A DNA stretch of 11,361 nucleotides, taken from Bacteroidales bacterium (GTDB taxonomy: Bacteria; Bacteroidota; Bacteroidia; Bacteroidales; Bacteroidaceae). A model generated the notes under the pieces. It had not been told where the DNA came from, did not search any database, and worked only from the letters and a program-made list of their open reading frames with translations. Location of the stretch: the NCBI GenBank assembly GCA_004557285.1, contig SFEK01000085.1:1-11361 (forward strand), given 5' to 3'. Below, piece after piece: positions 1 to 8,336 of the stretch. The position numbers and the translations under genes are program-made. Within the stretch, counting starts at the first letter, position 1; each line of letters starts with the position of its first letter.

Positions 1-2
1 TA

Positions 3-2546
3 TTCATCATTTTGGCAGCCTTACTGCCATTAGGAGCAGCTGCACAGTCGTCCATGACGGATGAACAGATTGTAAAATTTGTCATGCAGGAAAATGCAGC
101 AGGTACATCGCAAGCACAAATTGTAACCAAACTGATGCAAAAAGGTGTTGACATCGACCAGATACGCCGAGTGAAGAAAAAATATGAGCGTATGGCCAAA
201 AATCAAGGACTGGGCATGGCAGCAGACGCTGAAGAAGAGACATCCAACAACCGCCTGCGAGGCAACACGACCAAAGACAAGGCTACAACCGACAAGGTGA
301 CACCACAATACAGGGTGAAAGACGGACGCATCACCACCAACAACAAGAACAGATATGTGTATGATGAAACCAATGAGGATTGGCTGATGATGCAGGATGA
401 GCTGAACGAATTCATGCCCGACACCACCACCATGTTTGAACGACTGATGGCCGAGAAGATGCAGAAAAAGGTGTTCGGACGTGATATCTTCAACAACAAG
501 GAACTGACTTTTGAACCCAACATGAACATCGCCACACCACAGAACTACCGATTGGGTCCCGGCGATGCCGTGTTCATCGATGTGTATGGAGCCTCACAGA
601 AAACCATCGAAGATACAGTGTCGCCCGATGGCACAGTAACCATCGAAGGCTTTGGTCCTGTGTATATCAGCGGAATGACTGTTGAACAGGCCAACTCAAA
701 GTTGCGCTCCACTCTTGGTGCACGCTATAGCAGTTCGAAAATCAAACTCACAGTGGGACAGACACGCAGCATCATGGTCAACGTGATGGGCGAGGTGGAA
801 AACCCCGGCACCTATACCCTGCCCGCCTTTGCCACCGTGTTTCATGCTCTGTATATGGCCGGCGGCACCAACGACATCGGTACCATGCGTAACATCAAGA
901 TATACAGAAACAACAGGCTGGTGTCAACCGTCGACATCTACGACTATATCCTCAACGGCAAACTGACAGGCAATGTGCGTCTGGCCGACAACGACGTGAT
1001 TTCGGTGGGCACATACGACTGTCTGGTAAATGTCACGGGAAAGGTGAAACGACCCATGTACTACGAAATGAAGAAGAACGAGAGCGTGGGCACCTTGCTG
1101 AAATATGCCGGAGGCTTTACAGGCGATGCCTACAAGAAATCGGTGAGAGTGGTGCGCAAGACAGGCAAGGAATACTCTGTATATAATGTGGACGAATTTG
1201 ACATGAGTTCGTTCCAGATTGCCGACGAAGACTCGGTAAGCGTTGACTCTATCCTGCCACGATTCTCCAACATGGTAGAAATCAAGGGTGCCGTGTTCCG
1301 CCCGGGAATGTATCAAGTGGGCGGAAACATCAACAGCATACGCACATTGATAGAATGTGCCGACGGACTGCTTGAAGAGGCTTTTACCGCCCGTGCCGTG
1401 ATGCACCGCATGAAGAGCGACCGCACGCTCGAAGTGATACCCGTTGATGTGGAAGGCATACTGAGCGGCAAAGTGGCAGACATGCCTATACAGAACAACG
1501 ATGTGTTGTTTATCCCCACCAAGCAGGAAATGATGGAGCAACAGACCATCACCATTCACGGTGAGGTGAATTACCCTGGAACATACAAATATGCCGAGAA
1601 TGAGACGCTTGAAGACTTTGTACTGCAAGCCGGAGGCTTGAAGCAGACGGCCTCGACGGTGAAGGTTGACGTGGCACGCCGCGTAAGCAATCCCAAGGCA
1701 TGGACCACCGACTCGCTGACGGCAAGAACATTCAGTTTTGCATTGAAAGATGGTTTTGTAATCGACGGAGAACCGGGATTCAAGCTCATGCCCTACGATG
1801 AAGTGTATGTGCGCAAGAGCCCAGGCTACTACAAGCAGCAGAACGTGAAAGTCGAGGGCGAAGTGATGTTCAGCGGCACATACACCCTTTCGAAGAAGAA
1901 CCAGCGCCTGAGCGACATCATCAAGGAGGCAGGCGGTGTGAACGACCGAGCCTTCATTGAAGGAGCCCGACTTGAACGCAAGACCAACGAAGACGAGCGC
2001 AAGCGCATGGAAGCAGCATTGAAGACAGCCAAGGAACAGTTGGAAGCCCTGGAACTTGATGCCGCCACCGTGAACAAGAAGATTGATCTGAAGAACAGTG
2101 AAAAAATCAAGAAGTTTGAAGTGCCTGAAACCTACACTGTAGGTATCGAACTGGACAAGGCACTGGCCAATCCCGGTGGTGATGCCGACATCGTGCTGAG
2201 AGAAGGCGACCGCATCGTGGTGCCGCAATACAACGGTACGGTAAAGATCAACGGTGCGGTGATGTACCCCAACACCGTGGGTTACCAAAAAGGCAAGAAA
2301 GCCAAATACTACATCAACCAAGCCGGTGGCTACAGCAACAAGGCCAAGAAGAGCCAGGCCTACATCATCTACATGAACGGAACCATCGCCAAGGTAAACG
2401 ACGGTGCACGCCCCAAGCCCGGCTGCGAGATTGTGGTGCCCGAAAAGGAAATCAACAAGATGACCATCGCCGAAAAGATGACCATCGGCACATCGGTAGC
2501 CTCTATTGCCACCATGATTGCCACCCTGGCCAACATCCTGAAATAA
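3..2546 (+). CDS. Multi-SLBB polysaccharide export outer-membrane protein (Wza-like), 5' partial
   Basis: Wza-type protein expected to form the periplasmic and outer-membrane conduit through which a capsule or exopolysaccharide leaves the cell. The frame is open to the window edge, so the true start lies upstream. What remains is the hydrophobic end of a signal peptide (ILAALLPLGAAAQ), probably cleaved after AAA; no lipobox cysteine is visible. Numbering from the TTG at base 12: a charged helical domain at about 15-65, a poly-export domain at about 177-255 (starting NYRLGPGDAVFIDVYG), then six SLBB-type beta-grasp repeats starting near 256, 339, 422, 513, 611 and 742, each with a G-x-V-x-x-P-G-T-Y-like core. 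A charged, probably coiled-coil insert sits at about 656-705 between repeats 5 and 6. The last 20 or so residues form a hydrophobic or amphipathic helix, which in Wza lines the outer-membrane pore. About 845 residues is far longer than E. coli Wza (about 380) but usual for Bacteroidetes. First gene of the visible operon, 41 bases before the Wzz gene. Family call secure; exact glycan unknown. Confidence 0.93.
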   Translation, partial: FIILAALLPLGAAAQSSMTDEQIVKFVMQENAAGTSQAQIVTKLMQKGVDIDQIRRVKKKYERMAKNQGLGMAADAEEETSNNRLRGNTTKDKATTDKVTPQYRVKDGRITTNNKNRYVYDETNEDWLMMQDELNEFMPDTTTMFERLMAEKMQKKVFGRDIFNNKELTFEPNMNIATPQNYRLGPGDAVFIDVYGASQKTIEDTVSPDGTVTIEGFGPVYISGMTVEQANSKLRSTLGARYSSSKIKLTVGQTRSIMVNVMGEVENPGTYTLPAFATVFHALYMAGGTNDIGTMRNIKIYRNNRLVSTVDIYDYILNGKLTGNVRLADNDVISVGTYDCLVNVTGKVKRPMYYEMKKNESVGTLLKYAGGFTGDAYKKSVRVVRKTGKEYSVYNVDEFDMSSFQIADEDSVSVDSILPRFSNMVEIKGAVFRPGMYQVGGNINSIRTLIECADGLLEEAFTARAVMHRMKSDRTLEVIPVDVEGILSGKVADMPIQNNDVLFIPTKQEMMEQQTITIHGEVNYPGTYKYAENETLEDFVLQAGGLKQTASTVKVDVARRVSNPKAWTTDSLTARTFSFALKDGFVIDGEPGFKLMPYDEVYVRKSPGYYKQQNVKVEGEVMFSGTYTLSKKNQRLSDIIKEAGGVNDRAFIEGARLERKTNEDERKRMEAALKTAKEQLEALELDAATVNKKIDLKNSEKIKKFEVPETYTVGIELDKALANPGGDADIVLREGDRIVVPQYNGTVKINGAVMYPNTVGYQKGKKAKYYINQAGGYSNKAKKSQAYIIYMNGTIAKVNDGARPKPGCEIVVPEKEINKMTIAEKMTIGTSVASIATMIATLANILK

Positions 2547-2587
2547 CACATTCAACATCTGAACAACAATAATAACCATCAAATAAA

Positions 2588-3649
2588 ATGGAAGAGAATA
2601 AAGCAGCTGAAGTCATCGACTTGCGGGTGATTATCAAGAAAATATATGCAAGGCGCACCTTGTTCCTCAAGGTGTGGCCCATCGCATTTGCAGTGGCGTG
2701 CATCTACATATTCAGTCTCCCGAGATATTACCGTTCGAGCCTTAGTCTTGCACCCGAGATAGGAGGAAACTCCATGCAGGGGACATTGGGTTCGCTGGCC
2801 TCATCATTTGGCCTTGACCTTGGTGCCATGGAGACTTCAGACGCCATCAACCCCATGCTCTACCCCGACCTGATGGACGACAACGGATTTGTTGTCTCGC
2901 TGTTTTCCATCAAGGTGAAGAGTTCGGATGGTGAGATAGACGCCAATTATTACGACTATCTCACCAAATACAACAAGCGAGCATGGTGGTCGGCACCTAT
3001 CGGATGGGTAAAGAAACTATTTGCCGAAAAACCCAAAAAGGTGGTAGGCAAGCAGGAAAACGACCCATACATCCTGTCGAAGAGACAAGACGACATTGCC
3101 AATGTCATCAGAGAAAATATCTCCATCAATGTTGACAAGAAGACAGCCGTCATCACCATATCCACAAAGGCACAAGACGCACTTGTAGCCAAGACACTGG
3201 CCGACTCGGTGAAGTCGCGCCTGCAACGCTTCATCACCAACTACCGCACCAACAAGTCGCGCATTGACGAGCAATATTACAAGCAACTGGTGACTGAGGC
3301 CAAACAGGAGTATGTGCGTGCCCGTCAGTTGTATGGCAACTATGCCGATGCCAACATGGACGTTACACTGGAGAGCTTCCGCGCCAAACAAGAGGACCTG
3401 GAAAACGAGATGCAACTGAAATACAACACCTACACCACGCTCATGGCACAATACCAGGCAGCCAGAGCCAAGGTGCAGGAACGCACCCCTGCCTTTACGC
3501 TGGTGAAGGGTGCCGCAGTGCCCATCAAACCGGCCGGGCCGAAACGGATGTTGTTTGTATTGGGTATGCTGTTCCTGGCTACGTTTGCCACCATATTCTA
3601 TATTCTGAAAGACGACCTCAAGCGGATGATTATGTCTCCCAAACAATAA
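2588..3649 (+). CDS. Wzz-like chain-length determinant / polysaccharide co-polymerase
   Basis: Inner-membrane polysaccharide co-polymerase of the Wzz family, which sets chain length with Wzy and contacts the outer-membrane exporter. The 353-residue protein has the classic layout: a short cytoplasmic N-terminus, a first membrane segment at about 29-48, a large periplasmic region of about 270 residues including a charged helical stretch at about 215-285, and a second membrane segment at about 320-341. Just before the second segment is the proline-rich signature IKPAGPKR (about 312-319) typical of the family. The C-terminal tail is only about 12 residues, with no Walker A motif or tyrosine cluster, so there is no fused BY-kinase as in Wzc; any kinase would be a separate gene. 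The start is the ATG after an A-rich leader without Shine-Dalgarno, usual in Bacteroidales. It lies 41 bases after the export gene and 1 base before the flippase, fitting one transcript. Confidence 0.92.
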   Translation: MEENKAAEVIDLRVIIKKIYARRTLFLKVWPIAFAVACIYIFSLPRYYRSSLSLAPEIGGNSMQGTLGSLASSFGLDLGAMETSDAINPMLYPDLMDDNGFVVSLFSIKVKSSDGEIDANYYDYLTKYNKRAWWSAPIGWVKKLFAEKPKKVVGKQENDPYILSKRQDDIANVIRENISINVDKKTAVITISTKAQDALVAKTLADSVKSRLQRFITNYRTNKSRIDEQYYKQLVTEAKQEYVRARQLYGNYADANMDVTLESFRAKQEDLENEMQLKYNTYTTLMAQYQAARAKVQERTPAFTLVKGAAVPIKPAGPKRMLFVLGMLFLATFATIFYILKDDLKRMIMSPKQ

Positions 3650-3650
3650 G

Positions 3651-5171
3651 ATGGATTCAAACAAACGAATTGTATATAACACCCTAGCACAACACCTCAG
3701 AGCTGTCTTAAGCATCGGCATGTCTCTTTTCTCGACAAGATACATCCTCATGGCTTTGGGCAACTCTGATTTTGGCATTTTCTCGCTCATCGGCAGCACG
3801 GTGGCCATGCTGGGATTCATCACCAACGCATTGGTGGTAACCACCCAGCGGCACCTGTCGTTCAGCCATGGCGCAGGACAAGAGTCTGAAACCAAAGCCA
3901 TATTCTCCAACAGCATGTTTGTACATCTGATGATGGGAATTGTATTGGTTATTGCACTCATGGCCCTGGAGCCAATCCTGTTCAACGGCATACTGGAGAT
4001 AGAGGCCAACCGCATGGCCTCAGCACAGCATGTGTATTTCGTTGTCATTCTCATGCTTTTCCTCTCTCTGATAACAGCCCCCTTCAGGGCACTTTTCATA
4101 GCGAGGGAAAACATTATATACATTTCCATCATCGATACCCTTGACGGCGTATTACGACTTACATTGGCCATTCTGCTGTTATATGTCAATACCGACAAAC
4201 TCATCACCTACACATGGATGATGCTGTCTATCTCGGTGTTCAACCTGCTGGCTTTCTCGCTCTATGCCAAAAGACATTTTCCCGAAACATGCCTGCTGCC
4301 CCAACGCAAGGACATCAGCAAGCAAACCATCATGAAGATCCTCGACTTTGCCGGATGGACATGCTACAGCACAGGTTGCATCATCGGGCGCACACAGGGC
4401 ATGGCCATTGTGCTGAACAGCTTTTTCGGCACCATCATCAATGCGGCATACGGCATTGCCTCGCAAGTGCTCAACTCCATCCAGTTTGTTTCACAGGCCA
4501 TTCTCAATGCCATGAGTCCGCAAATCATCAAGGCCGAAGGCAAGAACGAGCACAGCCACATGCTGTCACTTGCCCAACAGTCATGCAAATACTCGTTTCT
4601 GCTGCTGGCACTCATCGTCATCCCGGTATCCTTCGAAATCTCGTCTATCCTGACCTTGTGGCTTGGCAAAACTCCATCGACAACAGCAGAAATATGCCGT
4701 TTCGTGCTCATCACATCACTCATTGACCAAACCACCATCGGACTGGGCATCGCCAACCAGGCCACGGGCAACATACGCAATTACTCGCTGACCATCAACA
4801 CCATCAAGGTGATGACATTGCCCATTGCCTATCTGGCCTTGTATGAGGGATATGGACTGTCGGCCGCCATGTGGTGCTATGTTATCGTTGAGGGCGTGTG
4901 TGCCCTCACCCGCCTACCCTTCCTGAAATATTCAGCAGGATTATCCATCAGGAAATTTGCCCGACAAGTGTTTGCCAAACTCATTCCCTCCACCTTGTGC
5001 ATTTTGGCCACCAGCTATCTATGCACGCATTTCATCCATTCCTTGTCGGGGTTCAGGTTCTTGCTCACCGTTATGCTGTCGGCACTGGCAGGCCTCGTGT
5101 GTATATGGGCCACAGCAATGGACAAACAGGAAAGAGAAACCGCCCTTAGAATCATCAAGAACAAAAGTTGA
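3651..5171 (+). CDS. wzx: Wzx-type oligosaccharide flippase (MOP superfamily)
   Basis: Integral membrane protein of 506 residues, matching the usual length of Wzx/RfbX-type flippases, which move undecaprenyl-diphosphate-linked repeat units to the periplasmic face of the inner membrane. The sequence is a series of hydrophobic helices, about 12-14, separated by short charged loops. The N-terminus (RIVYNTLAQHLRAVLSIGMS, then TRYILMALGNSDFGIFSLIG) is typical of Bacteroidetes polysaccharide flippases: a first amphipathic helix, then an xLGxxDFGI(F/Y) loop. An internal repeat-like half (LDFAGWTCYSTGCIIGRTQG near residues 228-250) resembles the start of the second bundle. The gene begins 1 base after the Wzz stop codon, and the following gene starts 5 bases after its own, so translation is probably coupled. 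Substrate specificity cannot be read from sequence. The wzx symbol is given by role and context, not by close match to a named gene. Confidence 0.9.
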   Translation: MDSNKRIVYNTLAQHLRAVLSIGMSLFSTRYILMALGNSDFGIFSLIGSTVAMLGFITNALVVTTQRHLSFSHGAGQESETKAIFSNSMFVHLMMGIVLVIALMALEPILFNGILEIEANRMASAQHVYFVVILMLFLSLITAPFRALFIARENIIYISIIDTLDGVLRLTLAILLLYVNTDKLITYTWMMLSISVFNLLAFSLYAKRHFPETCLLPQRKDISKQTIMKILDFAGWTCYSTGCIIGRTQGMAIVLNSFFGTIINAAYGIASQVLNSIQFVSQAILNAMSPQIIKAEGKNEHSHMLSLAQQSCKYSFLLLALIVIPVSFEISSILTLWLGKTPSTTAEICRFVLITSLIDQTTIGLGIANQATGNIRNYSLTINTIKVMTLPIAYLALYEGYGLSAAMWCYVIVEGVCALTRLPFLKYSAGLSIRKFARQVFAKLIPSTLCILATSYLCTHFIHSLSGFRFLLTVMLSALAGLVCIWATAMDKQERETALRIIKNKS

Positions 5172-5176
5172 AAGAA

Positions 5177-6097
5177 ATGAACAGTACGATCAAAAACATA
5201 TTAGGAAACGCTTATCCCGTCATACAGAACAATATCTTCAGGATGATTGGGACCATTTCGCCGAAGACCCTTGCTTCTATCCAATACCAAAGAGGATTTG
5301 GTAGGAAAATTGACTGGAATGACCCCAAAGACATCAACGAAAAAATCAACTGGCTCAAATTCAACACCGACACCACGGCATGGACCACCTTGGCCGACAA
5401 ATTCCGTGTCAGAGAGCATGTGGAACGCATGGGGCTGGGCAACATGCTGGTCCAACTGTATGGGCATTGGGATGATGCCGAAGACATCAATTGGGATGCC
5501 CTTCCCCGGCAGTTTATCATGAAGACCAACAATGGCAGTGGCGAAGTGTTCATCTGCAAGGACAAAGCCAAAATCGACACCGCTGCATGGACAGCAGCCT
5601 TCAAGACACAGCTTGCAATGAAGTTTGGCCGCAGCATGGGTGAACCGCATTACAACCGCATCAAGCCATGCATCATCGCCGAAGAACTGCTCGACTGCCG
5701 AAAACAACCCATCCCATCATCGTCACTCATCGACTATAAGATATGGTCTTTCGACGGCAAGCCAGCCTACATCTGGGCATGCTACAACAGGACACATGCT
5801 TCGGTGCAGGTGGCCCTGTATGATCTCGATTGGAATTTCCATCCTGAATACAGCATATCCACCCCACACTACATATTGGCCGACAAACCCATGCCAAAGC
5901 CAAAATCATTGGACCAGATGCTACATGCCGCAGCTGTACTGTCGAAAGGATTTCCCGAACTGCGGGTGGATTTATACGAGGTGGATGACAAACCCTACTT
6001 CGGCGAACTCACCTTCTCCTCGGCAGCAGGATTCAACGATTTCTACACCCCAGAATTTCTAAGGATTCTTGGCGACTTGACCATACTCAACAAGTAA
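5177..6097 (+). CDS. TupA-like ATP-grasp protein in a polysaccharide locus
   Basis: Resembles the ATPgrasp_TupA family (PF14305), named for Bacillus TupA of teichuronopeptide synthesis and common in surface-glycan clusters. ATP-grasp enzymes activate a carboxylate by acyl-phosphate formation and join it to an amine or other nucleophile, so this protein may add an amino acid or other acyl group to the repeat unit; that role is inferred. Visible in its 306 residues: an N-terminal family signature (DINEKINWLKFN, then LADKFRVREHV), the nucleotide-binding strand FIMKTNNGSGEVFICKDK with K116, the hinge-like IIAEELL (E169/E170), DYKIWSFDGKP, and the metal-binding segment RVDLYEVDDKPYFGELTF (D265, E277). 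A TTG at 5168 overlaps the wzx stop and would add MKE; the in-frame ATG at 5177, 5 bases past that stop, is preferred. No signal peptide, so it is cytoplasmic. It sits between flippase and polymerase, and its stop overlaps a strong ribosome site for the next gene. Confidence 0.85.
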   Translation: MNSTIKNILGNAYPVIQNNIFRMIGTISPKTLASIQYQRGFGRKIDWNDPKDINEKINWLKFNTDTTAWTTLADKFRVREHVERMGLGNMLVQLYGHWDDAEDINWDALPRQFIMKTNNGSGEVFICKDKAKIDTAAWTAAFKTQLAMKFGRSMGEPHYNRIKPCIIAEELLDCRKQPIPSSSLIDYKIWSFDGKPAYIWACYNRTHASVQVALYDLDWNFHPEYSISTPHYILADKPMPKPKSLDQMLHAAAVLSKGFPELRVDLYEVDDKPYFGELTFSSAAGFNDFYTPEFLRILGDLTILNK

Positions 6098-6102
6098 GGA
6101 GG
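6096..6102 (+). promoter_or_regulatory. Strong Shine-Dalgarno site for the Wzy gene
   Basis: A perfect AAGGAGG begins inside the TAA stop of the ATP-grasp gene and sits 9 bases before the ATG at 6112. None of the other Bacteroidales-side genes in this window has a comparable site; their leaders are A-rich, as is usual in Bacteroidetes. It fixes the wzy start and may aid re-initiation by ribosomes finishing the upstream gene. Whether it raises expression in this host is uncertain, because Bacteroidetes ribosomes make little use of the anti-Shine-Dalgarno sequence. Confidence 0.6.
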
Positions 6103-6111
6103 CAACTTAGC

Positions 6112-7287
6112 ATGATAGAGAAGTTAAAGAAACTGCCACTCTTGCAAATGGGTATGCTGACATTCTTGGTACTGAATGTCAGTATAAGCTTCACTACATT
6201 CCATTTTCTGCAACTGCTTTCCTATCTTGTGCTCGGTGTATGTATGCTGAGTTTTGCCATACTCTCCGTCATGTCGCTCAGAAAGCCCGTCATCAATTAT
6301 CTTGACGCCTGCACCATCATCTATCTGATACTGCTCATCGGGTTCACCGTGATGAACGGCACAGACATCAAACTGGCCATCTACCGTTCCATAGAAGTGG
6401 GATTGCTCATCATGATACTCAACTATTGGGAAAAGCCAGAGGTGATGGTCAAGACCTTTGCCTTTGTGCTTTCCTGTTGCGTGTATGCCAACCTGCTGAT
6501 CATGATTATCTTTCCCGACTGGATGTTTGCAGCCAAAGACACCTTTGACAGTTATCTGCTTGGCGGCAACTACAACCAGATAGGCGGCCGACTGATCTTT
6601 GCCCTTGTGCTGTCGCTGCTGTGCACGAAATTCCACAAACTATGGATGGTCAACTTCGTCATCATGGCCATCGTGTCAGTGGTCACACTGGCCATGGTAG
6701 GCTCAATGACCTCGTTGTCGTGCATCCTCCTGTTTCTCGTGTTCTGCATGATTCCATCAGAAAAGCTGCAAAAGGCATGCTGCATAGGTTTCTTCCTCTT
6801 CTACCTGATGTTCCAGACGGTGGTGGTGTTCAGCGGAGAAGGATTGCACAACAACGAAATGGCCGTATATATCATTGAGGATGTGCTGGGTAAAGACGTG
6901 ACATTCACCCACCGCACCCAACTGTGGGATGCCGCAGGGCGCAAGTTTGCCGAATCGCCATTCTTCGGCTACGGCTTTGTGGATAGCGAATGGTTCTTGT
7001 CTGAAATGGACTCGTTTGCCATCGGCCCGCACAACTTTATCTACAATGTGCTGCTCAATGGCGGCCTGACACTGATCAGTCTTTACCTGCTGATGCTGGT
7101 CATCATCATCAGGAGAATACGTCTGCGATACGACAAGATGGGCAATATGCTGTTGTTGGGGCTGTGCACCATGTTCTTCATGATGACCATGGAGGTGTTC
7201 CCCTTCTTCTTCGTCTTCTGCCTGTTCTATGTCATCTATTATTATCCAACTTTGAAATTCAATACACCATGTGTAAAACAGCCATGA
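6112..7287 (+). CDS. wzy: Wzy-type O-antigen/exopolysaccharide polymerase
   Basis: Multi-pass inner-membrane protein of 391 residues, the expected length for Wzy, which polymerises lipid-linked repeat units on the periplasmic face. Hydrophobic segments suggest about 11-12 transmembrane helices. One large soluble loop, at about residues 250-315, carries the Wzy/O-antigen-ligase (PF04932-type) signature: an FTHRTQLWDAAG-like segment with R268, then SPFFGYGF, then PHNFIYNVLLNGG with H307 and N308. Arginines and the loop histidine are the residues usually implicated in the family; the match is to the general pattern, not to a named homologue. Position between flippase and glycosyltransferases, next to Wzz, supports polymerase over WaaL-type ligase. 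The ATG at 6112 is set by AAGGAGG, 14 bases after the previous stop. The TGA stop at 7285-7287 overlaps the next ATG as ATGA, a translational coupling arrangement. wzy is a role symbol; these genes diverge too fast for name-level recognition. Confidence 0.88.
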   Translation: MIEKLKKLPLLQMGMLTFLVLNVSISFTTFHFLQLLSYLVLGVCMLSFAILSVMSLRKPVINYLDACTIIYLILLIGFTVMNGTDIKLAIYRSIEVGLLIMILNYWEKPEVMVKTFAFVLSCCVYANLLIMIIFPDWMFAAKDTFDSYLLGGNYNQIGGRLIFALVLSLLCTKFHKLWMVNFVIMAIVSVVTLAMVGSMTSLSCILLFLVFCMIPSEKLQKACCIGFFLFYLMFQTVVVFSGEGLHNNEMAVYIIEDVLGKDVTFTHRTQLWDAAGRKFAESPFFGYGFVDSEWFLSEMDSFAIGPHNFIYNVLLNGGLTLISLYLLMLVIIIRRIRLRYDKMGNMLLLGLCTMFFMMTMEVFPFFFVFCLFYVIYYYPTLKFNTPCVKQP

Positions 7288-8327
7288 ATGAAACCAAGAA
7301 AAGCACACTGCCCAAAGTGTCGCTGATCATGCCGTTCTTCAACAACAAGGAACTGGTGGGCAAGATGATTGACAGCATACTGGCCAACACCTTTGAAGAC
7401 TGGGAATTGCTGGCCATCGACGACGGATCGTCTGTAGAGACATTGGCATATCTGTCGCATTACACGGCAGACAGCCGGGTGAAAATCATCAAGAGAGAAA
7501 CCACACCCAAGGGGGCACAGACTTGCCGCAATCTCGGCATGGACCACGCCCAAGGACAGTATTGGATGTTTGTGGATTCTGACGACTATCTCACACCGGC
7601 ATGTATCGGCACCCGGGTGGAGTGGATAGAAAAGCGGCAAGACCTCGATTTCATGGTATTCCCTTCGGCCGTATATATCAACGACGTGTTTGAACCACAT
7701 GCCCCCGAAAACATCTATGGATATGATGTGCATCAAGACGACCTGAGAGGATTTGCACGACGCGAACTGCCTTTCATCGTATGGTCGAACATCTATAGGG
7801 CCGACGCCATCAGAAAAGCCCGACTCACATGGGACAACCGGTTGCTGTCGCTGCAAGATGCCGACTTCAACGTGCAGGCTATCATGGCTGGATTGCGCTA
7901 CGACTATGCCCATGTGGCTCCCGACTATGGTTATCGAATTTTCCACAACACAGGAAGCATATCCAACAAGATATCCAATCCCGAACACTTCAGGAGCAAC
8001 CTCTACGCATCGGCCAAATTCTTCACAACCTACCAAGAGCATTTCGGCCATCGCTACGACAAATACATCTTCGAGGGTGTTCTGCGACTTTACAACAAAG
8101 TGTTCACCAATGGCATCAACAGGCAACAGGCCAAAGACATGATAGACATGGTGAAACAACACAGCCGGTATTACGGCACCATACTGGCCTGGCAGGTAAA
8201 AGCCACCATGCTTTTAGAGCATATGCTCCCTAAGAAGGTGGCACGACAGCTACCCATGGTGCCCTACCTGCTCTCACTAGAGAAAAGGAAAAAGACCATC
8301 AGCAAAAAAATCAAGCCTACAGCATAG
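7284..8327 (+). CDS. Family 2 glycosyltransferase (GT-A fold)
   Basis: GT2 enzyme of 347 residues, cytoplasmic or membrane-associated, that adds one sugar from a nucleotide-sugar to the growing lipid-linked repeat unit. The GT-A core is clear: VSLIMPFFNNKELVGKMIDS at the N-terminus, AIDDGSS (D46/D47) for the nucleotide, GAQTCRNLGMDHAQGQYWMF, then the metal-binding DSDD (D98, D100, D101). A later LSLQDADFNVQAIM (near 188-201) is where the ED-type catalytic base lies in related enzymes; here it reads QDAD. The C-terminal third is basic (RKKTISKKIK) and may touch the membrane. The start at 7284 is chosen because its ATG overlaps the wzy TGA stop as ATGA and places the first GT2 strand a normal 10 residues in; an upstream ATG at 7269 in the same frame would add five residues. 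The donor sugar and linkage cannot be told. Confidence 0.9.
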   Translation: MNETKKSTLPKVSLIMPFFNNKELVGKMIDSILANTFEDWELLAIDDGSSVETLAYLSHYTADSRVKIIKRETTPKGAQTCRNLGMDHAQGQYWMFVDSDDYLTPACIGTRVEWIEKRQDLDFMVFPSAVYINDVFEPHAPENIYGYDVHQDDLRGFARRELPFIVWSNIYRADAIRKARLTWDNRLLSLQDADFNVQAIMAGLRYDYAHVAPDYGYRIFHNTGSISNKISNPEHFRSNLYASAKFFTTYQEHFGHRYDKYIFEGVLRLYNKVFTNGINRQQAKDMIDMVKQHSRYYGTILAWQVKATMLLEHMLPKKVARQLPMVPYLLSLEKRKKTISKKIKPTA

Positions 8328-8336
8328 ACACCAGAC

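Noticed and set aside
12..14. TTG at base 12 as the true start of the SLBB exporter
   Set aside because: The frame is open to the window edge and the codons before it (FII) are hydrophobic, continuing a signal peptide. The real start is upstream of the window.
924..2582. 552-codon open frame on the - strand, antisense to the SLBB exporter
   Set aside because: The protein is rich in H, V, F and C with no domain pattern, and it lies wholly opposite a clear multi-SLBB gene. It is a codon-composition shadow.
3017..4207. 396-codon open frame on the - strand across wzz and wzx
   Set aside because: It spans the boundary of two well-supported + strand genes and has no recognisable motif; antisense shadow.
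7242..8162. 306-codon open frame on the - strand opposite the first GT2
   Set aside because: Composition typical of an antisense frame (H, V, Q, C rich), no family pattern, and it is opposite a clear GT2.
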